A stretch of DNA of 64,000 nt from Curtanaerobium respiraculi (GCF_024609215.1 NZ_JANIPD030000012.1:186001-250000), one strand, 5' to 3'. Positions 35,689 to 44,569 are shown, counted from the first letter of the stretch. Program-made: numbers and translations. The notes: generated by a model not told the origin, from the letters alone.

Positions 35689-36744
35689 ATGCCTTCTATG
35701 CTGTATCCTCCATCTATGATCGTCGTGCTGAACCACATATCCGCGTTGGAGTTTTGGCGCTACTTTGGCATTGAGACATCAACATACTTCGCAGGCCGTG
35801 TTGCCGTCCCATGCAATTTGACTTCGCTTGACCGAGCCGCATGGCGCGTACGGGATATCACGTCATCGCCTAGCCTCGAGAAACTTGTGCGCACGATGCC
35901 TATCCATGTGCTCGTCAAGGGCACTGCGCCGACGCATGCATGCCCCCGTCTCGTTTCCCATCGATTTACAGGCAGGCTTCCCGATGGGGCAGTTCGGAGC
36001 CTCGGTGACGGAATATACGTTTCGTCACCGGAATTCTGCATCGTCCAGCTTGCCCGGGATCTCGATTCCATTGCGCTCGTGCGCCTTATGCACGAGCTGT
36101 GCGGCACCTATGCGCGGCAGCGCGGGGCGAAACGCGGCTTCATTCCTCGACCTAAATTGGCAACGGTGGAGGGCATCAGGGAGTTTGCGGAAAGCTGTCC
36201 TCGGGGCACGGCTCGACGTAAAGTGCTAATGTGCCTCAAGTGGGTAGTCGAGGATTCCGCCTCGCCCCTGGAAACAGCCGTGGGAATGCTGCTCTCTTTC
36301 CCCATGCACGTTGGCGGGTTCGGGTTGCCGAGGCATCGATTTAACCATGAAGTGAAATTGTCGAGCCCTGCAGCGGGGATCGCAAGGCGAGGGCTGTGCC
36401 GTCTTGATATCAGCTGGTCGGATGTTTTGCTTGATGTGGAAGTCCACGGCAGCGATCATGAGAGCGAGGGCGCCGTGGATCGTGACGCCCTGCGTTCGGA
36501 AGGCCTTGCCTATGATGGATACTCGCAGTTGGTCATCACGAAATCGATTGCCACGGATCCATTTGCCATCCAGCAGATCGCGAGAGAATGCGCGCGCAGA
36601 ATCGGCGTGAAACGGCATTGGGAGCGTCTAGGCAGATATTCGGCGAAACAGGCGAATCTGTTCAACAGCCTATTTCCTTGGAATGCCCCCTATGATGCGC
36701 TATTCGAGAGTACGCTAGGGCAGTACGGCAGAGATGCGGGGTGA
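35689..36744 (+). CDS. Hypothetical protein, PD-(D/E)XK nuclease-like C-terminus
   Basis: 351 aa. The N-terminal region (SALEFWRYFGIETSTYF onward) resembles the AbiEi-like/winged-helix start of coriobacterial proteins often found in accessory regions. The C-terminal half has PLETAVGMLLSFP, then LCRLDISWSDVLLDVEVHG, an Asp-x(n)-Glu-x-x arrangement like the PD-(D/E)XK core of DUF559/Vsr-like nucleases, although the usual Lys is replaced. The start codon is uncertain: no good ribosome-binding site precedes 35689, and ATG 35716 would also preserve the first motif. AT content is higher than the flanking housekeeping genes. Function unknown. Confidence 0.55.
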   Translation: MPSMLYPPSMIVVLNHISALEFWRYFGIETSTYFAGRVAVPCNLTSLDRAAWRVRDITSSPSLEKLVRTMPIHVLVKGTAPTHACPRLVSHRFTGRLPDGAVRSLGDGIYVSSPEFCIVQLARDLDSIALVRLMHELCGTYARQRGAKRGFIPRPKLATVEGIREFAESCPRGTARRKVLMCLKWVVEDSASPLETAVGMLLSFPMHVGGFGLPRHRFNHEVKLSSPAAGIARRGLCRLDISWSDVLLDVEVHGSDHESEGAVDRDALRSEGLAYDGYSQLVITKSIATDPFAIQQIARECARRIGVKRHWERLGRYSAKQANLFNSLFPWNAPYDALFESTLGQYGRDAG

Positions 36745-36935
36745 GGAGAGCTTCCGGAGCAGCTTCCGGAGCAAGTGCCGATCAATCATGCGAGGGCGTT
36801 GCTTCGGTGGGCATTGCGTTTCACCGGAAAATATCGATTCCGTCCGAAGTTCGCGTCCAGTCTTGCCATGTTGCTTCAGCGTGCCGAGATGATTCGGCCC
36901 CGTCTATCCTCTGGTTTCAACATACAAAGGGTACG

Positions 36936-37020
36936 GTGAAGACCCCGGATGGAGGGGCGTCCTCAGTTGTAAGACGTCTCCGTCGCCCTTCTCGAAGTGA
37001 AGACCCCAGACGGAGGGCGC
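36936..37020. repeat. Imperfect direct repeat with 61-base spacing
   Basis: GTGAAGACCCCGGATGGAGG at 36936 recurs as GTGAAGACCCCAGACGGAGG at 36997 (two differences). A further GAAGTGAA lies at about 37030. Each unit can form a small CCCC/GGGG stem. Confidence 0.45.
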
Positions 37021-37434
37021 GCCCCTCTAGCCTCATCTTGAAGTGAACGTATGCCTGCGGGCGCGATGCAAGCGATCGTTCCGATTCCCGTCTGCAAAGA
37101 GCAACTTCTCGAAAAATCGAGCCTCTGCGAACCCATTACAGTTCAAATGGGCCTTGATTGGGTGTTGTTTGATGCGTCTCCAAGAAGGGGCTAGCATCAG
37201 CTTCAGCCCTGAAGGGCCGCCGACCGGCCGCCCCGCACGGCCTTTTTCCCCTGCCCGCACGAGGGCCGGGGGGTGTTGCCAGCGGGAGCGGTCGCCACCC
37301 CCCAGGCTCCTTTCTCCGATAGAGAGCCGATGTTCTCATCCGGTCGGTTCCTTGTTGCCGCCATTCCCCTATCTGAATCCAATGAGAAGGGCCAACAGAC
37401 GAATCAAATCGCATTTTCTAAGTCGATGAGGGTT

Positions 37435-37647
37435 GCGGGGCGCCAATTATGCGGCATGATAGCAGTTGAAGATGGATCGCATCGAAGGGCCTGGAGTCTT
37501 GCTCTGTGTTGACCTGGTATTTCATCACCGAGAAGAAGATTCTAGACGGTATGCGATCGACTTCGCTGCGATTTTCCTCAAAATTTGGCACTTGCGGCCA
37601 ACGGGGTAAGCTGATAATGCGATTTGCTCGCATAATTGGCGCCCCGC
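37435..37647. repeat. Inverted-repeat-bounded element of about 213 bp
   Basis: GCGGGGCGCCAATTATGCG (37435-37453) recurs exactly inverted at 37629-37647. The interior has no gene. The right end carries its own small hairpin (TGCGA/TCGCA). Confidence 0.6.
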
Positions 37648-37719
37648 TTGAAGAGGGCGGGTTCGAGGCAGAGCATACGGCACGGAGGAGCGCGGATGGA
37701 GAGCGCTCCAGCGCAAGCA

Positions 37720-37750
37720 GGGCAAACCGAGGGCAAACCGAGGGCAAACC
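37720..37750. repeat. 11-base tandem repeat
   Basis: GGGCAAACCGA repeated 2.8 times without mismatch. Confidence 0.7.
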
Positions 37751-37864
37751 ATCCTTTACCGAGCGGCAGGCTGAAAGAAGTTTACTGAGGAGTTCTTGCG
37801 ATCTTCCACGAACCGTCGCAAGCAAATGAAACCATCCTGCAGCTCTCCTTCGTGCAGGTGCAAA

Positions 37865-37908
37865 AGACGACATGAGCAGAACATCGAAGTCCCTTCTGCA
37901 TGTCGTCT
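37865..37908 (-). terminator. Strong hairpin, likely terminator of the minus-strand SSS gene
   Basis: AGACGACATG pairs with CATGTCGTCT and, after a 2-base bulge, CAGAA with TTCTG. On the minus strand the stem is followed by TTTT. It is 175 bases beyond the SSS transporter stop. Confidence 0.6.
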
Positions 37909-38082
37909 CGTGAGTCATGGCCGATAATGGTCGTTGTCTTCGCGAACCGTGGCGACCGGGTTGCCACACATATAGAAGGGCCTTCACTGTTCTGTTCATT
38001 GTAAAGGACCGGTCCGAAACCCCGAATCAGGCAAAGGCGGGGAGGACCAGCGAAATCGCAGGGGCAGTGCGCAGGATGGATG

Positions 38083-39648
38083 CTAGAGATGCTCTAGCGG
38101 CTCGGCGCTGTCGAATGCTGGCCGTCCCTCCTCTTCCAGTTCATGCGCATACTCGCGATCGATGGCGGCGCTTGCGCGGGGAGGCTCGACCTCGAATGGC
38201 ACGGCCGGCGTGAAGAGGCTGACAAGGGGGATGATCGCAATCGAGATCAGCATCGCCACTGCACCCGATACAATAGATGAGCCCAGAAACGGCACGATCA
38301 TATTACCGACCGTAAGCCCCACGCCTGACGCGAAGCTCGTCCATACGGCCGCTTTGCTGACGCGCTTGCTGAAAAGACCCCACAGCAACGGCCCCAAGAA
38401 CGCTCCGGCGAGCGCGCCCCATGAGATGCCCATGAGCTGGGCGATCCACGTGATCGTGCTGTGATACTGGATCAGCGCGATGGCAGCGGAGGCTGCGACG
38501 AACGCCACGATAAGCACACGCATGCAGGTAAGCGTGCGTTTTTCGGGCATGTCCTTCGCAAAGTTGCCCTTGATCAGATCGAGCGTGAGCACCGAGGAGC
38601 TGGTGAGCACGAGCGAGCTCAGCGTCGACATGCTTGCGGAAAGAACCAGCACGATGATAAGGCCGATCAGCACATCGGGCAGGCTAGACAACATGGTGGG
38701 CATGATGGAATCGTAGATGGGCGTGCCGTTTGCCGCGTATGCGATGCGATCGGAGTACAGCCGTCCGAAGCCGCCGACAAAGTAGCTCCCGCCGGCTACG
38801 ACCACGGCGAATAGCGTGCTGATGATGGCTCCCTGCTTCACCGCGGGCCCGCTTTTGATGGCGTAGAACTTTTGCACCATCTGCGGCAGCCCCCACGTTC
38901 CCAAGCTCGTCAGGATGATCACGCACATAAGATTGAACAGGTCGGGTCCGAACATGCTGATGAACGCGCCCTGCAGGCCGCTGCCTTCCGCAGGCACCTG
39001 TGATAGGCTTGCAATCGCCTCCGAGAAGCCGCCGTTCGCACCGAGGACGGCGCCTACAACCGCGAGGATCCCGACGAGCATGATGATCCCCTGCACGAAG
39101 TCGTTCACCACGGTTGCCATGTACCCGCCAAGGACTACGTAGATGCAGGTCGCCGCCGCCATGCCGATCACACACCATTCGTAGGGGATGCCGAAGGCCA
39201 TGGTGAACAGACGCGAGAGCCCGTTGAACACAGAGGCGGAGTAAGGGATGAGGAAAAGGAAGATTATCAGCGCGCTGGCAACGCGCAGGCCGCGGCTCCG
39301 GTAGCGTTTCCCGAAAAATTCGGGCATGGTCGCGGCACGCAACCGTTGCGTCATCTCGCGTGTGCGGGGACCGAGCACCCACCATGCGAGCAGGCTGCCC
39401 AGCACGGCGTTCCCCAACCCGATCCAGAATGCGGAGATGCCGAACTTCCAGCCGAACTGCCCCGCGTAGCCGACGAAGATGACAGCGCTGAAATAGCTGG
39501 TCCCGTAGGCGAACGCAGAGAGCCAAGGGCCGACGTTGCGGCCTCCGAGCACGAATCCATCAACGCTGCGTGCCTGCTTACGCGTGTATATGCCGATTCC
39601 GATCACCGTCGCGGCAAAAGCGATGATCATGGCCGATTTGGCGAACAT
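38083..39648 (-). CDS. Sodium:solute symporter (SSS family, PutP-like)
   Basis: 521 aa, about 13 transmembrane segments. Na+-coupled uptake of a small organic solute such as proline, pantothenate or a carboxylate. Family features: the TRKQARSVDGFVLGGRNVGPW start, GTSYFSAVIFVGYAGQFGW in TM2, the FGKRYRSRGLRV loop, and LSASMSTLSSLVLTSSSVLTLDL, the conserved Na+-site helix 8. The C-terminal about 45 residues are charged and soluble. Stand-alone on the minus strand; the substrate cannot be read from the sequence. Confidence 0.88.
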   Translation of the reverse strand: MFAKSAMIIAFAATVIGIGIYTRKQARSVDGFVLGGRNVGPWLSAFAYGTSYFSAVIFVGYAGQFGWKFGISAFWIGLGNAVLGSLLAWWVLGPRTREMTQRLRAATMPEFFGKRYRSRGLRVASALIIFLFLIPYSASVFNGLSRLFTMAFGIPYEWCVIGMAAATCIYVVLGGYMATVVNDFVQGIIMLVGILAVVGAVLGANGGFSEAIASLSQVPAEGSGLQGAFISMFGPDLFNLMCVIILTSLGTWGLPQMVQKFYAIKSGPAVKQGAIISTLFAVVVAGGSYFVGGFGRLYSDRIAYAANGTPIYDSIMPTMLSSLPDVLIGLIIVLVLSASMSTLSSLVLTSSSVLTLDLIKGNFAKDMPEKRTLTCMRVLIVAFVAASAAIALIQYHSTITWIAQLMGISWGALAGAFLGPLLWGLFSKRVSKAAVWTSFASGVGLTVGNMIVPFLGSSIVSGAVAMLISIAIIPLVSLFTPAVPFEVEPPRASAAIDREYAHELEEEGRPAFDSAEPLEHL

Positions 39649-39998
39649 GGAGTTCCTTTCGAAAGACGAGTGCGGGGCGAGAGCTTCCGACGGGCGCAGG
39701 ATCTCTTGCGCTGCCGGCGGAATGCTGAACGGGGCGGCGCTTGAGAAATCGGAAACGCACCGCCGTATGGGGGCGCGTACGACTCTCCGACCTAGCTATG
39801 GAAGCAAAAGACGCGAGACCCGCACGCTACAGATATCGAAAGGAATAAGCATAATAGTACGCGCCGGCGAAAGCGTGATCGTAAGAAGCGATATGTCCGT
39901 GCGCGTTATGCATGAAGGGTACTTTACCACAATGGAGCGCTTTGCGCTGCGAAATCTGCCGAAGGAGGCCAACTCGGAGAAAAGAAGCGATTTTGTGA

Positions 39999-40153
39999 GC
40001 GGATTTTGGACTTAGGAGTCAAAAAACGGATACAGTCTTGTGAGTTCATTTTTCCGACCTGGAAAAACGGAACCGCAGCATGTTTTGGTCCCCGATATGC
40101 CCGTCATTCCGGTCGCTTGCAAGCCGCTATTGACTCCTAAGTTCGAAAAGCGC
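39999..40153. repeat. Inverted-repeat element of 155 bp
   Basis: Ends share GACTTAGGAGTCAA (left, 39999-40022) and its complement in TTGACTCCTAAGTTC (right, 40130-40153), 24-base arms with few mismatches. A central TTTTTCC/GGAAAAA palindrome lies at about 40050-40068. There is no ORF. The rest of the 39649-40179 gap shows no gene. Confidence 0.65.
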
Positions 40154-40179
40154 GCATAAATTCGGGAAATATGTACGAG

Positions 40180-40668
40180 TTATCGTGCCCCGTCGCCGTT
40201 ATCGAGGTCTCGCAGCTGGTCGAACATGCGCGTGCGGGCGATGCGCTCATATGCGCTGCCGGGTTGCGCATAGTTGGCGAACGGGTAGATGCTGATGCCG
40301 CCGCGCGGGTAGAACATGCCGCGCACCTCCAGATATTTGGGTTCCATCAGTTTCACCAGGTCATCGCGGATGACATTCACCACGTCCTCATGGAAGTCCC
40401 CGTGGTTGCGGAACCTGAACAGATACAGCTTCAGGCTTTTGCTCTCCACCATGGTTTGGCCGGGAACGTAGTTGATATAGAGTGTGGCGAAATCGGGCTG
40501 CCCGGTGATGGGGCACAGCGTAGTGAATTCCGGGCAGCGGAACGTGACCATATAGTCGGCGTCCGGGTGCTTGTTCTCGAATGTTTCCAGCAGGCTGGGA
40601 TCGTAGTCAACTGCGTAGGCGGTTTCCTGGTTTCCCAGCAAGGTCAATTTTTCGTTTTCACGCGACAT
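40180..40668 (-). CDS. queF: NADPH-dependent preQ0 reductase (7-cyano-7-deazaguanine reductase)
   Basis: 162 aa, the short unimodular class. Reduces preQ0 to preQ1 for the queuosine tRNA modification. ATG 40668 has GGAGGA upstream on the minus strand; the longer frame has no support. Family features: [19 protein letters not shown] containing the catalytic Cys and Asp, LYINYVPGQ, and [22 protein letters not shown], the QueF motif with the substrate Glu. No queC, queD or queE lies nearby, and no preQ1 riboswitch is apparent in the leader. The organism may salvage preQ0 or keep the other genes elsewhere. Confidence 0.93.
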   Translation of the reverse strand: MSRENEKLTLLGNQETAYAVDYDPSLLETFENKHPDADYMVTFRCPEFTTLCPITGQPDFATLYINYVPGQTMVESKSLKLYLFRFRNHGDFHEDVVNVIRDDLVKLMEPKYLEVRGMFYPRGGISIYPFANYAQPGSAYERIARTRMFDQLRDLDNGDGAR

Positions 40669-40706
40669 ATTTTCCTCCGTCCGGAAGACTGCGGAACATA
40701 GGCACT

Positions 40707-40994
40707 GTGCCACACCTCGTCGCGGAAGGCAAGCGGGCGGCGGATCCCGACTCCGAGGTCGCAACCTGCTTCAAGGTTCCGGACGATAGCGGGGACCACC
40801 TGCTCTTCCTGAAAGCCGAGACATCGGCCGCGGAGCCGTACCCCGGCGACGCGTCGAGGTTCCTCCTGCACTCGACGGCAGAGCTCAGCGAGATAGCGTC
40901 GCAGGCTTGCCACCCGGCGGTGATCCGCGAGCTCGCGAGGGCCTTCGAACGCGAGGCAGACGCCATGGAAAAGAAGCTCGGGGACCCGGACTGA
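40707..40994 (+). CDS. Possible small ORF of unknown function
   Basis: Up to 95 aa from a GTG ([15 protein letters not shown]...), with charged, GC-biased codon use that looks coding, ending [17 protein letters not shown]. There is no convincing ribosome-binding site, so it may be the 3' remnant of a longer gene. It lies divergent from queF and just before the direct repeats at 41001-41093. No family recognised. Confidence 0.3.
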   Translation: MPHLVAEGKRAADPDSEVATCFKVPDDSGDHLLFLKAETSAAEPYPGDASRFLLHSTAELSEIASQACHPAVIRELARAFEREADAMEKKLGDPD

Positions 40995-41000
40995 TACGGG

Positions 41001-41105
41001 GAGCGAGAGGGAAAACGGTCCACGAAAACCGCCGCAGTCCCAAGAGCGAGAGGTGAAAGCAGAGAGACGGTCCAAGAAAACCGCCGCAGTCCCGGGCTGC
41101 GGCGG
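41001..41105. repeat. Direct repeat pair plus palindrome
   Basis: ACGGTCCACGAAAACCGCCG (41015) recurs with one change at 41067, the match running 27 bases at 52-base spacing; both are preceded by GAGCGAGAGG. The second copy then pairs with the sequence after it (CCGCCGCAG / CTGCGGCGG, 41081-41105). Confidence 0.55.
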
Positions 41106-41241
41106 AAAGTCCTTACCGGTAAAACACCCTACCGTCCCCAACGGTCGATCCGGTAGCGCTGAGGCCGCGTTGGGGGGCAACGTGCGCATTATCCACCAGC
41201 GTATTTATATGCGAGTGGAGTGCACGAAGAGGAACAATTGC

Positions 41242-41263
41242 CCGCTGCCCCTCTGGGCAGCGG
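41242..41263 (-). terminator. Hairpin downstream of the NRMT-like gene
   Basis: 9-bp stem CCGCTGCCC / GGGCAGCGG with a 4-base loop, 115 bases after the transporter stop on the minus strand. T-poor tail, so a weak candidate. Confidence 0.4.
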
Positions 41264-41377
41264 AGCGCTCGCTCCAAAGGGGATGCTGCCTGCAGCTTGT
41301 CATCGGGGATGCAGAAGCGAGATGCTGGATCTTCTTTTGCGCTGGCCCGAGAGAAGACGATGCAGGTCGCTTGGTTG

Positions 41378-42709
41378 TCAGGCGAGTCCGAGGGCCTGCA
41401 TCGCCAGCAAGGCAACGGTGAGCAATGCGACGATGCCGACGGTCAGCCAGAGCAATATGCGAGTGAAGCGTCCGGCGGTGTATTTCTTCATGATGTGCTT
41501 GTCGCAGGCGATGATCGCCATGAATGCCAGCAGGATGGGCAGGATCACGCCGTTGATGAACTGTGCCAGTATCATCACGAACATGAGGTCGAGGTCGGGG
41601 ATGAGCACGATAAGTGCGGAAAACGCGATGATCCCCGTGATGAGTCCCTTGAAGATGGGCGCTTCCTTGAAGCTGAACTCCACGCCCGCTTCCCAACCGA
41701 ACGCCTCGCAGATGACGAACGAGCTGGTCAGCGGCAGCACGCAGGCGGCCAAAAAGCTGGCTCCCACCAGGCCGACCGCGAACAGCGCCTGGGCGTATTC
41801 GCCCGCGAAGGGGACGAGCGCGCTTGCCGCATCGGCGGCGCTGTCCACATGCACGCCAGCGGGGAAGAGCACGGCGCCCGTGGTGACGATGATGAACCAC
41901 GCGACGACCAAGGCGGCAACCGACCCGCTGATCGCATCCACCTTGATGGCCAGACGGTCGTCGTCATCGGTGCCGGTGCCCTTTTCCACGATATTGCTCT
42001 GCGCGTAGAACATCATCCATGGGGCAATGGTGGTGCCGATGGTGGAGATGGTGAGGCTGACGAAGCTCTGCGACTGCACGAATTGCGGCGTCACCGTGGA
42101 AAGTAGGGCGCTGGGCCAGTCGGGGTCGGCCATGAACGCAGCGATGATGTATGTGACGAACACGAGCGAGATGATGAGGAAGATGCGCTCGACGCGGCGA
42201 TAGTTTCCCCCTGAAACCAAAAGCCACACGGCAACCGCGGATACGAGCACCGAAACCCAGGTGGGGATGCCGAACATACCGCAACCTGCGGCGATGCCGG
42301 CAAACTGGGAGAATGTCGTGGCGATGTTGCCCACGAGCAGGGCGAGCATCGCGATGGCGGTCGGACGTATTCCGAAGCGCTCGCGGATGAGGGCGGCGAA
42401 CCCCTTGCCCGTGACGGCGCCCATGCGGCCCGCGGTGAGCTGCACCACAACCAGCAAAACGCACATGATGGGAAGGATCCACAGCGCTTGGAAGCCGAAT
42501 TCGGCGCCCACCGTGCTGTACGTTGCGATGCCGCCGGCATCATTGCCCGCCATCGCAGTGATGATGCCCGGGCCCATGGCGGCAAGCACCACGGCGGCCC
42601 GGCTCTTCCTCCTGTGCCCCACTGCGGGTGCGGAGGGGTCGCGCAGGATTTGCTCTCCCCGCTCGGCGCGCTTGGTCAGCACTTCCTCGGTCGTTTTCTG
42701 CGGTGCCAT
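41378..42709 (-). CDS. Nramp (SLC11) family transporter, NRMT-like (probable Mg2+/Mn2+ uptake)
   Basis: 443 aa, about 11 transmembrane segments. In TM1 the canonical DPGN motif is NDAGGIAT, so the metal-binding Asn is replaced by Gly. In TM6 the canonical MPH is APW (TTIAPWMMFYAQS), so the metal-selective Met is absent. Both changes are those reported for the Nramp-related Mg transporter (NRMT) clade, characterised in Eggerthella lenta. The gene lies 2 bases downstream of an MgtE-like gene in the same operon, which fits Mg2+ handling. That it transports Mg2+ rather than Mn2+ or Fe2+ is inferred from these residues and the neighbour. Confidence 0.85.
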   Translation of the reverse strand: MAPQKTTEEVLTKRAERGEQILRDPSAPAVGHRRKSRAAVVLAAMGPGIITAMAGNDAGGIATYSTVGAEFGFQALWILPIMCVLLVVVQLTAGRMGAVTGKGFAALIRERFGIRPTAIAMLALLVGNIATTFSQFAGIAAGCGMFGIPTWVSVLVSAVAVWLLVSGGNYRRVERIFLIISLVFVTYIIAAFMADPDWPSALLSTVTPQFVQSQSFVSLTISTIGTTIAPWMMFYAQSNIVEKGTGTDDDDRLAIKVDAISGSVAALVVAWFIIVTTGAVLFPAGVHVDSAADAASALVPFAGEYAQALFAVGLVGASFLAACVLPLTSSFVICEAFGWEAGVEFSFKEAPIFKGLITGIIAFSALIVLIPDLDLMFVMILAQFINGVILPILLAFMAIIACDKHIMKKYTAGRFTRILLWLTVGIVALLTVALLAMQALGLA

Positions 42710-42711
42710 GG

Positions 42712-44061
42712 CTACCCCGCATATCCGGCGATTTGCAGCACGATGAACGTGTAGACGATCAATACGATGATTCCGATGACCGACAGCAAGGCTGCCCGTG
42801 TGAAATTGTCGCCCTTCGTCTCCTCCGCGTCGTCCTCGATGACGTCGAAGGCGTCATCGAACGTGACGATGCCCAATAGTTGCTCACGCTCATCGACGAC
42901 GGGTAGCGCCCACAGATTGTATTTGGATATGTTCTCCGCGACCTCTTCCTCAGGATCGTCGGGAAGCGCCTTGATCAGATCCTCGGAGAACATGATGTCG
43001 CGCAGGAGCGTTCCAGGTTGCGACAGAACCAGGTTGCGCAGCGAAAGCACGCCGGCAAGCTTGCCGTATTCGTCGTTGACATACAGGTAGTGGATGCTCG
43101 GCCAGTCATCGGAAAGATGGCGCAGCGCGTCGATGGCATCGCTGACGGTGTCGTCGTCGTTCATCACCAGCACCTGCGTGGTCATCATCCCGCCAGCGGT
43201 TTCGTCGCGGTATCCGAGCAGCTTGCGGATATCCGCCGCGTCCTCCACGCCCATGAGGCGCAGCAGGCGTTCGGCCTTTTCGTATGGGAGGTCGCGTACG
43301 ATGTCCGCAGCATCGTCGGGTTCCATATCCCCCAGCAGCTTGGAGGCGCGCGCATCGTCGAGGTCATCGATCGTGTCCGCCTGGAACTCGTCCTCCATCT
43401 CGGAGATCGCGTCGCTGGCGCGCTCGTCATCCAGATGCTCGAATACCGCTGCGCGTTGGGCCGGGTCGAGCTGCTCCAAGATGTCGGCGACATCGGCGGG
43501 GTGCAGTTCGTTCAAGCGCGTGTGCGTGACGGAGAGCTGGACCTTCGAGAGGTCGCGATCGAGCAGATCCATATAGTTCCATGCGATGATCTGCTCGTCG
43601 ATTTTCTTGCCGAAAACCTTGGCGATGGCGACGGTCGCACGCTCCACCCAGCGGGCCAGGCCGCGCAGTATGCCGCGGACACCGACTTCGGCGCCGAGGA
43701 GCCGCAGCTGAGTGCCGCTTTCGGACAGCTTCAAGTCGTTCACGCGGACTACTTTCATGCCCTGCGTATCGACGATTTGCCGATCCATCAAGTCGCGAGC
43801 GAGCAGCACTTCCTGCGGTTGCAGGTAGCTGAAGCGGATGCCGGTGGCGGGGACGGCGAGCCGCACCGATTCGCCGTCGTATTCGCCGACGTACTTGCGC
43901 CAGCTGATCATAAAGGGCACATTGCCCGGCCCCTTGAAGGCCAAGCTGGTCACACGAGGGAATACCTCGCCGGTTTGAATCGCGAGGTCGGAAATCGAGC
44001 CGATTTTCTCGCCCATCTCGTCGAAGACGGGCTGGCCTAGCATTTGAGAAAGATAGAGCAA
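42712..44061 (-). CDS. MgtE-like protein lacking the channel domain (PRC-barrel + MgtE_N + CBS pair + one TM)
   Basis: 449 aa, TTG start preceded by AGGGGGA. Order of parts: PRC-barrel-like segments (about 1-85 and 90-140: LGQPVFDEMGEKIGSISDLA), the MgtE N-domain superhelix (about 165-290: LHPADVADILEQLDPAQRAA, MEPDDAADIVRDLP), a CBS pair (about 290-415: MTTQVLVMNDDDTVSDAI, LPVVDEREQLLGIVTFDD), and one C-terminal transmembrane helix. The five-helix MgtE pore is absent. Known MgtE N and CBS domains sense Mg2+ and gate the pore; here they probably regulate the NRMT-like transporter encoded immediately downstream (inference). Confidence 0.82.
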   Translation of the reverse strand: MLYLSQMLGQPVFDEMGEKIGSISDLAIQTGEVFPRVTSLAFKGPGNVPFMISWRKYVGEYDGESVRLAVPATGIRFSYLQPQEVLLARDLMDRQIVDTQGMKVVRVNDLKLSESGTQLRLLGAEVGVRGILRGLARWVERATVAIAKVFGKKIDEQIIAWNYMDLLDRDLSKVQLSVTHTRLNELHPADVADILEQLDPAQRAAVFEHLDDERASDAISEMEDEFQADTIDDLDDARASKLLGDMEPDDAADIVRDLPYEKAERLLRLMGVEDAADIRKLLGYRDETAGGMMTTQVLVMNDDDTVSDAIDALRHLSDDWPSIHYLYVNDEYGKLAGVLSLRNLVLSQPGTLLRDIMFSEDLIKALPDDPEEEVAENISKYNLWALPVVDEREQLLGIVTFDDAFDVIEDDAEETKGDNFTRAALLSVIGIIVLIVYTFIVLQIAGYAG

Positions 44062-44569
44062 ACTTCCCCCTTGAGCTCTCGAGCAGCCTTATGCCGGTAC
44101 CCGAGGCGGGGAAGCCGGCAAGGCTACATACTGTGAGGTTTGGGTTTTCGAACCTTCAAGTACGAACCTTTCAGTTGGTGGTATTCCGCGCGCGATGAGG
44201 CGTGCCCATGTACTTTACCAGATGAGGATGACTTTTCAAGGGAGATGGGTCGCGGGGCGGCTGCAAGGGGCGTGATCCCATGGCCTTCATCCGCCTTGCG
44301 GATGGCTCTGATTGGCCGGCGAATCCCCACGCGGACCAAAATCGCAATCATCGAACGGGCAAGTGCAACGAAATCGACCGCTTCTCGACGGGATTTACAG
44401 GGGAGACGGCAATTGTTGCGCTTACACGTGCATTGTTGCGCTTAAGTCCTCAACCAACCAACCACCAACCACCAACCACCAAGTTACGCCGTTATGGAGC
44501 GTCGGAGTATTTCGAGAAATCTGTTGACTCGCCAATCTTGGCTGCTAATATTACTTCTGCTGTCCAAGT
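44062..44569. other. Gap between the MgtE-like gene and tRNA-Arg
   Basis: 508 bases. The minus-strand leader of the MgtE-like gene can form a hairpin (AGCCTTGCCGG with CCGGCATAAGGCT, about 44085-44135). I could not match the M-box riboswitch. Near 44410-44445 ATTGTTGCGCTTA is duplicated, and 44451-44482 is a simple repeat of CCAACCA-type units. Confidence 0.5.
44451..44482. repeat. Simple CCAA/AACCACC repeat
   Basis: CAACCAACCAACCACCAACC continuing in 7-base AACCACC units (three), about 90 bases upstream of tRNA-Arg. Simple repeats of this kind can change length by slippage. Confidence 0.7.

Larger units (their letters stand above)
36745..38082. other. 1.3-kb gene-poor region with several repeats
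   Basis: I find no ORF with coding character. Contents: a 61-base-spaced direct repeat (36936-37020), the inverted-repeat element 37435-37647, an 11-base tandem repeat GGGCAAACCGA (2.8 copies, 37720-37750), and a strong hairpin at 37865-37908. Confidence 0.5.

Noticed and set aside
37418-37999. 193-codon minus-strand ORF in the gene-poor zone
   Set aside because: Residue composition is not protein-like, there is no ribosome-binding site, and it crosses the inverted-repeat element.
44062-44200. Possible M-box (Mg2+) riboswitch before the MgtE-like gene
   Set aside because: A hairpin is present, but the conserved M-box core blocks could not be found.
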